Source: Actinomycetota bacterium
Lineage (GTDB): Bacteria; Actinomycetota; Thermoleophilia; Solirubrobacterales; Solirubrobacteraceae
Length of the DNA: 15,789 nt
NCBI GenBank assembly: GCA_005883255.1
Contig: VAXS01000187.1
Location: forward strand, 1 to 15,789
Reading direction: 5' to 3'
This document shows, piece by piece, positions 7,737-12,906 of this stretch. A program made the translations under genes and the position numbers. The notes beneath the pieces are model-generated. The model was not told the DNA's origin. It saw nothing but the letters and a program-made list of their open reading frames with translations, and ran no database searches. Each line of letters begins with the position of its first letter. Positions within the stretch are counted from its first letter, which is position 1.

Positions 7737-8365
7737 GTCACCGTCACCTCCACCGGAAAGGCGGGGACGAGACCCGTGGCGGTCGCCGTCGCCCGGTAGC
7801 GGCCGCGGCTGGCTGGCGCCGTCAGGGTGGCACCGCCGTCGGCGCCGGTCGTCGCCGTGGCGGCCGCGAGCGTCACCTGCGCGCCCGCCACGGCCACGCC
7901 GCGACCGCGGTCGTCGTAGCCGCGCACGGTGAGCCGCACCGGCGCGCCCGCCGTCACCTGGCTGGCGGCGGTCAGCGCGAGCGTCCGCTGGCAACCGGTC
8001 GCGCCCATGCGGCAGTAGAACCACAGGACGGGCTGCCCCGCCCGGGCCCGGATCCCCGGGCTCCCGGCGCCCACCCCGGGAGCGCGCCGCCCGACCTTGT
8101 ACACCCAGCCGTCGGCGCCGCGCGCCCGGTCGGGGCCGATCCGATCCACGTACAGCGACTCCGACGCCGCCGGGCTCCGCGCCGAGCAGCCGCCGAAGTC
8201 GCGGACGTGGAAGCCCGGCCCGCCGGCCCGGCGCAACGCGGCCAGCGCGGCCAGCGGCGTGCCGGCGCCCACCGCGCAGCGATGGCCGCTCGCGGGAACG
8301 GTGGTCGCGCGCGCCACCACCGTCCGCGGTCCGCCCAGGACGTGCGCCCGCCCCGCCACCATCAT
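7733..8365 (-). CDS. Second DUF4430-like protein with Ig-like C-terminal domain; true start uncertain
   Basis: Read from the ATG at 8365 this is 210 residues, but the frame stays open upstream. The beta-domain part matches the neighbouring DUF4430 proteins: CAVGAGTPLAALAAL (30-44), FHVRDFGGC (52-60), SLYVDRIGPD (70-79), GWVYKVGRR (86-94) and VLWFYCRMGATGCQRTL (113-129), with several cysteines. Residues about 130-210 form a beta-rich Ig-like module with GADGGATLTAP. The first strand (PRVPMMVAG) begins before the ATG. The in-frame codons at about 8461-8370 encode RAILASALAGFLAGGG and further Ala/Gly/Val, which looks like a signal peptide. So the real start is probably upstream, yet no ATG, GTG or TTG exists there in frame (see the frame-break finding). 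Export and corrinoid capture are inferred. Confidence 0.7.
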   Translation of the reverse strand: MMVAGRAHVLGGPRTVVARATTVPASGHRCAVGAGTPLAALAALRRAGGPGFHVRDFGGCSARSPAASESLYVDRIGPDRARGADGWVYKVGRRAPGVGAGSPGIRARAGQPVLWFYCRMGATGCQRTLALTAASQVTAGAPVRLTVRGYDDRGRGVAVAGAQVTLAAATATTGADGGATLTAPASRGRYRATATATGLVPAFPVEVTVT

Positions 8366-9500
8366 CGGGACGCGAGGAGCGGGCGCGACACTCGCCACCG
8401 CGCCCGCCGCCGCCCCGCCGCCCGCAAGGAAGCCGGCGAGCGCCGACGCCAGGATCGCTCGCCAGGAAGTAGGAGGCGTCGCACCGCCCGGGCCGGAACC
8501 GCTCGACGAACACGCTGTAGAACTGGCACCGCGTGCGCGACCGCAGGGTGGAGACGGAAGCGCTCCCTCGCCGCACGGGCGGGAGCAGGAACGTCCGGCG
8601 CAGGCGCAGGTACGTCGCGTAGAGGCCCGCGCTTCCCGGATCCGAGTGCCCCCGCAGGAGTCGCGGAGCCGTCCGCGTGGTGAACCGCTGCCCGTTGGCG
8701 ATGCCCAGGATCCGCGCGGTGGGGAGATGGTCGACCCCGCCGGTGGCCGAGGCGCCGAAGCGCGCGGGACTCGCCGTCCCACACGTCCCGTCGTCGCCCT
8801 GGTGGACGCAGACGACCAGCGCGTTGGAGCGCACCGAGTCGGTTCGCTCCGCCTTCAGCCGCTGGTCGCCGCGGTCCGAGAGCGTCACCTGCGCGGTCCC
8901 GTCGACGCCGGTGAGCTGCCCGCCCACGCTGGCGCCGGAGATGGCCGAGCCGTCCTGGCCGTCCACCACCTTGACCGCGAACGGCTGGCCGGACTCCGCG
9001 GTCGCCGGGCCGGTGAGCTTCAGCAGGTGGGCCTTGGAGAAGTAGTCGTAGGCGAACAGGACGTCGTCCCCTGGCGCCACCTCCTGCTGGCAGCCTCCGA
9101 CGTTCGAGCTCTTGTAGTTGAGCGCGTAGCCCCAGAACTGCGTGCTGTTGCTGGAGTCGGGACCGATCCGGTCGATCGTGAAGTCCTGGAAGCTGTCGAA
9201 CCAGGTCCCGGCCCAGGTGAAGCCGCCGGCGATCGAGCCGTCGTCCAGCGCGGTGGTCATCGTGGGACCGGGCGTGGGATTGGCGCCGCCGTTGGTCCCG
9301 TCGCAGGCGTGCGGGCCGCTGGCGTCCTTGGTCAGGGTCTTCGCGTTGGTGGTCACCGGACCCTCGAATATCGTCGAGGAGCTTCCCTCGATCCGGAGGT
9401 TCACGGTCACCGGGCCGGCCAGCGCCGGCGCGGCGGCGGCGAGCACGGACAGGAGGAGCAACGCGATCCCCAGGATCGCGCGGCGCGGGAGATGCTGCAT
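8362..9500 (-). CDS. First DUF4430-domain secreted protein of the riboswitch operon; 3' end appears frameshifted
   Basis: Starts at ATG 9500 with MQHLPRRAILGIALLLLSVL, a textbook Sec signal cleaved after ALA at about residue 28. Residues 30-160 are a DUF4430-like beta domain (VNLRIEGSSSTIFEG, CDGTNGG, FTWAGTWFDSFQDF, FWGYALNYK, VLFAYDYFSKAHLLKLTGP). An Ig-like module follows (163-233, with GVDGTAQVTLSDRG). A third module (255-349) contains ILGIANGQRF and the C-x-Y/F-x-ERFRPGRC pattern. The starting frame is clean to Asp349 (8454) and then becomes Arg/Gly-rich. A one-base slip near there enters a frame with SW(x4)PASL that stops at TGA 8362, overlapping an ATG in the same way as other junctions here. 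The start has AAGGGG about 8 bases upstream. Read literally, the first frame stays open to 6816. Confidence 0.75.
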
Positions 9501-9504
9501 CAGA

Positions 9505-9540
9505 GCCACCCCTTTCCCCGAGGGCTTTCGGGCTTGTGGC
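9505..9540 (-). promoter_or_regulatory. Possible riboswitch expression platform (ribosome-site hairpin)
   Basis: Between the riboswitch and the ATG at 9500, two competing foldings are visible. A small hairpin pairs 9528-9532 with 9517-9521 (CCCGA/TCGGG, six-base loop). A larger pairing joins GCCAC (9536-9540) with GTGGC (9505-9509) and would enclose the AAGGGG ribosome-binding site. GCCAC includes part of the 3' strand of riboswitch P1, so ligand binding could switch pairing. No T-run follows, which favours translational over termination control. Which state is OFF cannot be settled by eye. Confidence 0.4.
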
Positions 9541-9701
9541 CGGAGGCAGGTCTCCTGGCTCCCGGGCCGACCCTCCCGCGCCTTCCCGGTCCGCCGTCGG
9601 CGGCCCAGTGGCTGCACGCCTCGCGTGCGTGCGGGGGGCGTCCCCGGTAACAGTGGCGGGTCCGCGCCGGATTCTCACCGGACTTCCCTGGGCCACCGGC
9701 C
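9538..9701 (-). ncRNA. Cobalamin riboswitch (AdoCbl/B12 aptamer)
   Basis: On the minus strand all landmarks are present in order. The P1 5' strand GGCCGG (9701-9696) pairs with CCGGCC (9543-9538). GGGAAGTCCGGTGAGAATCC, then GCGCGG and CCCGCCACTGT, lie at about 9690-9650. GCCACTGGG follows near 9613-9605, GGGAAGGCGCGGGAGG near 9590-9570, and the B12 box AGCCAGGAGACCTGCC at 9560-9545 is a perfect match to the known consensus. The aptamer lies 37 bases before the first DUF4430 gene. In this class, cobalamin binding normally shuts down uptake or biosynthesis genes downstream, so the DUF4430, ECF and toroid genes are expected to be repressed when B12 is plentiful. This is the strongest evidence for the operon's substrate. 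Confidence 0.96.
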
Positions 9702-9715
9702 TATGGACGTTCGAG

Positions 9716-9745
9716 ATCGTATGCTGAATCCGGTATGACCGTCAA
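9716..9745 (-). promoter_or_regulatory. Sigma70-type promoter of the riboswitch operon
   Basis: On the minus strand TTGACG (9745-9740, five of six to the -35 consensus) is followed after 18 bases by TACGAT (9721-9716, TAnnnT -10). Transcription would begin about 9709-9705, just before riboswitch P1 at 9701. The -35 region lies inside the first codons of the divergent adenosyltransferase gene, and the spacer covers its ATG. Position relative to the aptamer makes this credible; no transcript data are available. Confidence 0.6.
9720..9725 (+). promoter_or_regulatory. Possible -10 element of the adenosyltransferase gene (near-leaderless)
   Basis: TATGCT fits TAnnnT and would place the transcript start at about 9732, three bases before the ATG at 9735. 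No Shine-Dalgarno sequence precedes this ATG, which agrees with leaderless translation, common in actinobacteria. No good -35 is visible. It overlaps the opposing -10 of the riboswitch promoter, so the two promoters would compete. Confidence 0.35.
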
Positions 9746-10313
9746 TCTCACTCGCATCTACACGCGGCTGGGCGACAAGGGCGAGACCCACCTCGGGGAC
9801 ATGAGCCGCGTGCCCAAGACCCACCCGCGCATCGAGGCCTACGGCACGGTGGACGAGCTCAACGCGCAGGTGGGCGCGGCGCTGGCGCTGGACGCGGTGC
9901 CGGAGCGCTACCGCGAGTGGCTGCGCCGTGTCCAGAACGACCTGTTCGACGTGGGCGCGGACATCTCGGTGCCCGAGGGCGGCGAGCGCGAGCGCCTGCG
10001 CGTGCGCGCCGAGCAGACCGAGTGGCTGGAGCAGGCCTGCGACGAGGTCAACGCCACGCTGCCGTCGCTGAAGTCGTTCGTCCTGCCGGGCGGGACGCCG
10101 CTGGCGGCGCAGCTGCACGTGGCGCGCACCGTCTGCCGGCGGGCCGAGCGCCGCGCGCTGGACGTGGGCGACGAGCTCAACCCCGAGGTGGTCCGCTACC
10201 TCAACCGCCTCTCCGACCTGCTGTTCATCCTCTCGCGCGGCGCCAACGCCGACGCCGGCGAGGACGAGCCGCTGTGGGAGCCGGGCGGCGGCGCCCCCGA
10301 CGCCGCCGCGTAG
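9735..10313 (+). CDS. pduO: ATP:cob(I)alamin adenosyltransferase, PduO type
   Basis: A 192-residue cytoplasmic enzyme that transfers the 5'-deoxyadenosyl group of ATP to cob(I)alamin, giving coenzyme B12. Family motifs are in the expected order: the ATP-binding N-terminus IYTRLGDKGETHLGD (8-22), RIEAYGTVDELNAQVG (32-47), SFVLPGGTPLAAQLHVART (114-132) with CRRAERR (134-140), and YLNRLSDLLFILSR (155-168). The length is normal for a single-domain PduO/MMAB enzyme. It is transcribed divergently from the riboswitch operon with only 33 bases between its ATG and the aptamer, so import and adenosylation are genetically linked. The two start regions physically overlap. It ends directly against the stop of the convergent gene. 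It could equally be labelled cobO or MMAB-like. Confidence 0.95.
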   Translation: MTVNLTRIYTRLGDKGETHLGDMSRVPKTHPRIEAYGTVDELNAQVGAALALDAVPERYREWLRRVQNDLFDVGADISVPEGGERERLRVRAEQTEWLEQACDEVNATLPSLKSFVLPGGTPLAAQLHVARTVCRRAERRALDVGDELNPEVVRYLNRLSDLLFILSRGANADAGEDEPLWEPGGGAPDAAA

Positions 10314-10556
10314 CTAGCGCTGGGTGAACCAGCCGCCGCGGACCAGGTCGTGGAAGACCACGACGTCGCGCCCGCACGCCGTCACCACCTCCCAGTAGCG
10401 GCGGCGCAGCGGCCGCTCGGTCCACCAGCGGTCCTCCACCAGCCACGACTCGCGCACCGCGTCCACGCGACGGTCGTCCACGGCCAGCGGGCGCCCGTCC
10501 ACGCCGGCCCGGACGCGCGTGCTCCGGGGAAGGCCGAGTTGGCGAGGCCCGGTCAC
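10314..10556 (-). CDS. Small ImuB-associated protein, DUF6504-like
   Basis: An 80-residue protein with the core GVDGRPLAVDDRRVDAVRES, then WWTERPLRRRYWEV and a VVFHDL-GGWFTQR ending. It resembles the small DUF6504-type proteins encoded next to imuB/dnaE2 mutasome genes in actinobacteria; this identification is from memory of the pattern and is tentative. Its GTG start overlaps the imuB TGA (GTGA at 10553-10556), so the two are translationally coupled and presumably co-regulated by the SOS response. No signal, membrane segment or catalytic motif is visible. Conserved Trp and Arg residues would suit a protein or nucleic-acid interaction role, but the function is unknown. Its TAG stop abuts the TAG of the opposing pduO gene with no spacer. 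Confidence 0.65.
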   Translation of the reverse strand: MTGPRQLGLPRSTRVRAGVDGRPLAVDDRRVDAVRESWLVEDRWWTERPLRRRYWEVVTACGRDVVVFHDLVRGGWFTQR

Positions 10557-11752
10557 TCCTCACCCTCGAACGGCGCCAGCATCGCCCGGCGCTCGGGCAC
10601 GCGCGAGTCGGACTGCACCTCGACCACCCGCAGCGCGGCGTCCGCGCCGGCCAGCGCCCGCGCCTGTCCCACCGCCCGGCGCAGTCGGGCCTCGCGCGCG
10701 CCCGCCGCCTCGTCGAGCAGCGGGCGCTGGTCGGTGACCGGCGGACCGAAGCTCTCGACCTCCAGGCGCAGCGACTCGGCGGGCGCGGGAAGGAGGCCCA
10801 GGCGCAGGGCGAGCGCCAGGCGCATCCGCTCGGGGGCGGCCAGCGGCTCGCGGAAGGTGACCCGCTCGCGCCAGGTGCCGCCCTCCACCAGCGTGGCCGA
10901 CAGCGCCACCGCCCGCAGCGTGCGCCCGCGGCGCTCGCGGCGGGCGACCAGGCGGTCGACCAGCAGGCCGAGCGCGTGCTCCAGCGCCGGGCCCGACGCC
11001 GCCTCGGGCAGCTCGAGCGACTCGCGCAGCCGCTCCGCCGGCAGGCGCGGCGTCAGCCGCTCGTCGCGCCCGCTGGCCAGGTCGTGGGCGTGCAGCCCGG
11101 GCGCGCCGAAGCGGTCGGCCACCGCCGCGCGGGACAGCTGGGCCAGCTCGCCCAGCGTGCGCAGGCCCAGCCGCTCGAGCGGCGCCGGCAGCGCCGCCGT
11201 GCGCGCCCGCAGCGCCAGCAGGCGGACGCTCAGCCCGGACAGGTAGGCGCGCGCCTGGTCCTCTCCGCCGCCCACGACCTCGGGCCGCACCACCCGCGCC
11301 CGGGTGGCGGCCGCCAGCGCGCAGAACGCCGTGGGCCCGGCGCCCACCCGGGCCGGCCGGTGAAGCGCCCGGCGGACGGCGGCCAGGATGCCGGCCAGCG
11401 CCCCGCCGTGCAGCCCCCGCAGGCCGTCTGCCTCGAAGGAGGCCAGACCCGGGCGCTCGGGCGCGACCAGCGCCCCGATCCCCTCCAGCCTCCCCAGCAG
11501 CGCCTCCCAGGCCTCGGCCACGCCGGCCGGGTCGGGCGGCACCAGCGCCAGCCGGGGGCAGCGGGCCAGGGCCTCGCCCAGCTGCATCCCCCGCCGGATC
11601 CCGAACGCCTCGGCCGCCGCCGAGACCTCGCCCACCGCCTGCGTCCCGCCGGGCAGCGGGGCCAGGGCGGCCGGCTCGCGCAGCAGCGTCGCGTGCCCTC
11701 CCGCGGCCACCGCGAGCTCGAAGCGGGGAAGGAGGACGCAGACCACGGACAT
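10553..11752 (-). CDS. imuB: ImuB-like protein (catalytically inactive Y-family DNA polymerase homologue)
   Basis: A 399-residue protein of the translesion mutasome, which in mycobacteria works with ImuA' and the error-prone polymerase DnaE2 by docking on the sliding clamp. It begins MSVVCVLLPRFELAVAAG, with the palm strand of Y-family polymerases but without the usual acidic metal-binding pattern. Other typical ImuB stretches are SAAAEAFGIRRGMQLGEALARCPRL (44-68, quoted in part by position), FEADGLRGLHGG (106-117), VGAGPTAFCALAAA (136-149) and LRTLGELAQLSRAAVADRFG (197-216, helix-hairpin-helix-like). The C-terminal region looks like the little-finger and ImuB tail; I saw no clear clamp-binding QLxLF motif. 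Start 11752 was chosen because a LexA box ends one base upstream; an in-frame ATG at 11761 lies within the box. No imuA or dnaE2 is in the window. Confidence 0.88.
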   Translation of the reverse strand: MSVVCVLLPRFELAVAAGGHATLLREPAALAPLPGGTQAVGEVSAAAEAFGIRRGMQLGEALARCPRLALVPPDPAGVAEAWEALLGRLEGIGALVAPERPGLASFEADGLRGLHGGALAGILAAVRRALHRPARVGAGPTAFCALAAATRARVVRPEVVGGGEDQARAYLSGLSVRLLALRARTAALPAPLERLGLRTLGELAQLSRAAVADRFGAPGLHAHDLASGRDERLTPRLPAERLRESLELPEAASGPALEHALGLLVDRLVARRERRGRTLRAVALSATLVEGGTWRERVTFREPLAAPERMRLALALRLGLLPAPAESLRLEVESFGPPVTDQRPLLDEAAGAREARLRRAVGQARALAGADAALRVVEVQSDSRVPERRAMLAPFEGEE

Positions 11753-11766
11753 CGAACGCATGTTCG
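11753..11766. promoter_or_regulatory. LexA (SOS) box at the imuB start
   Basis: A perfect 14-base palindromic site CGAAC-GCAT-GTTCG, flanked as TCGAACGCATGTTCGC. This matches the actinobacterial LexA operator pattern CGAACnnnnGTTCG (mycobacterial TCGAACnnnnGTTCGA). It ends one base before the preferred imuB ATG and overlaps the predicted -10, so LexA bound here would block transcription until DNA damage. Confidence 0.85.
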
Positions 11767-11788
11767 CATCCGCCGGCGGCCCTCGCAA
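11760..11788 (-). promoter_or_regulatory. Candidate imuB promoter
   Basis: Minus-strand TTGCGA (11788-11783) is followed after 17 bases by GAACAT (11765-11760), a weak -10 that overlaps the LexA box. The transcript would start at about the ATG at 11752, predicting a leaderless mRNA. The -35 is fair and the -10 poor, so this is tentative. Confidence 0.4.
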
Positions 11789-11802
11789 GGGGGATGGGAG
11801 GG

Positions 11803-11822
11803 CGCGCGAAGACCTCCGCGCG
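11803..11822. terminator. GC-rich hairpin between protease and imuB genes
   Basis: CGCGCG (11803-11808) pairs with CGCGCG (11817-11822) around an eight-base loop. It lies in the 87-base gap after the protease stop at 11840 and before imuB. There is no T-run on either strand, so it is at best a weak or Rho-assisted terminator. Confidence 0.25.
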
Positions 11823-11839
11823 GCCTTCCCCCGCCCTGC

Positions 11840-12901
11840 TCAGCCCGGGTAGTCCGCGGTGAGCGTGAACGGACCCGCGCCCGACCGCCGCACCACCCGC
11901 ACGGTGGCGTTGGCGGTGGCCGCGGTGGGCTGGCGGCAGAAGACCGCGCTCGCCTGCTTGCTGGCGGCGCCCCCGCCGACGCGGCGAAGCAGGCGACCGC
12001 GGTTGCGCAGCTCGAGGTCGAAGCGTGCGCCCGGGGAGGTCCGCAGTCGCACCGCCAGCTGCCCGTCGAGCGTGGTCACCAGCGCCAGCGCGGCGGTCCG
12101 GCGGCCGGACCCCAGCCGGCCCCGCAGCGTGCGGCGCGACGGCACGCGCCACGGGTTGAGCACGTCGCGCCGGATCGCGGCGAACGCCCCCGCGTCCGGA
12201 CGCATCAGGGGGTTGAACTGCCAGATCACCTGCGGATAGTGCAGGTGGGCGTAGGAGTCGGCGAAGCCCTCGCCGGGGTCGTCCAGGTAGTGCGCGCCCT
12301 GGTCGCCCGGGAACAGCAGGCCCTGGCTCACGCGGCCGCAGATGTGCGCGTAGCTGGCCCAGTACTTCGCTCCCCAGTCGATCGCCATCCAGGGGAAGTC
12401 GCTGCGGAACGACGCGATGTGGTGGCCGTACTCGTGGGTGATCGCGTACTCGCGCGTGAACGGCCCTCCGTGGGACGGCTCGCGATCGGGGATGTACATC
12501 CGCCGCTCCGAGCGCACGTAGCAGGCCAGCACGCCCAGCTCTCCGCCGCAGGCGGCGTTGACCTCGGCCTCGGTCCCGATGAACACGCGCAGGAGCCCCA
12601 GCTCGTCGCCGTGCAGCCGCGAGTCGAGGAAGTCGACGTAGGACTGGGCGCTCCCGCTGACCGAGCGCGACATCGTCACCTGGATGGGCACGCCGTCGGT
12701 GGTCAGGTAGTTGCGGGTGACGGAGCCCGACCGGGCCGCCGGCGCCCGCGGGGGACGGTCGATCACCCGGTCGCGGAAGAACAGGGCCGCCGGGCCGGGC
12801 GGGCCCGCGTGCGGATCCAGGGGCTGCAGGCGCTCCGCCCGCGCCGGCGCGGCCGCGAGCAGCAGGGCGCCCAGCGCGCAGATCAGGCTCGCGCGGCGCA
12901 T
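11840..12901 (-). CDS. Secreted HExxH zinc metalloprotease-like protein
   Basis: A 353-residue exported protein. Residues 1-22 form a signal peptide (MRRASLICALGALLLAAAPA, cleaved around ARA). The middle contains YVDFLDSRLHG (88-98), a Cys pair at 118 and 127, and the zinc motif HEYGHH (156-161). EGFADSYAHL (211-220) follows about 50 residues later, where Glu211 is the likely third zinc ligand, a gluzincin-like arrangement. Residues about 255-353 form a beta-rich C-terminal domain resembling the pre-peptidase C-terminal type, probably a targeting or substrate-contact module. The exact peptidase family was not recognised. The ATG follows the upstream stop by five bases, with GGAGG touching the ATG directly, an unusually short spacing that may limit translation or rely on coupling. 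Confidence 0.8.
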   Translation of the reverse strand: MRRASLICALGALLLAAAPARAERLQPLDPHAGPPGPAALFFRDRVIDRPPRAPAARSGSVTRNYLTTDGVPIQVTMSRSVSGSAQSYVDFLDSRLHGDELGLLRVFIGTEAEVNAACGGELGVLACYVRSERRMYIPDREPSHGGPFTREYAITHEYGHHIASFRSDFPWMAIDWGAKYWASYAHICGRVSQGLLFPGDQGAHYLDDPGEGFADSYAHLHYPQVIWQFNPLMRPDAGAFAAIRRDVLNPWRVPSRRTLRGRLGSGRRTAALALVTTLDGQLAVRLRTSPGARFDLELRNRGRLLRRVGGGAASKQASAVFCRQPTAATANATVRVVRRSGAGPFTLTADYPG

Positions 12902-12906
12902 CCTCC

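Noticed and set aside
8362..8365. ATG at 8365 as the definite start of the second DUF4430 gene
   Set aside because: It overlaps a TGA nicely, but it cuts the first beta strand and leaves an exported-type domain with no signal peptide, so it is kept only as a minimal start.
6816..9500. A single 894-residue protein covering all three DUF4430 regions in one open frame
   Set aside because: The middle third in this frame is Arg/Gly-rich shadow sequence, while another frame there encodes a conserved-looking DUF4430 domain. The lipoprotein-type signal of the third gene would also be internal.
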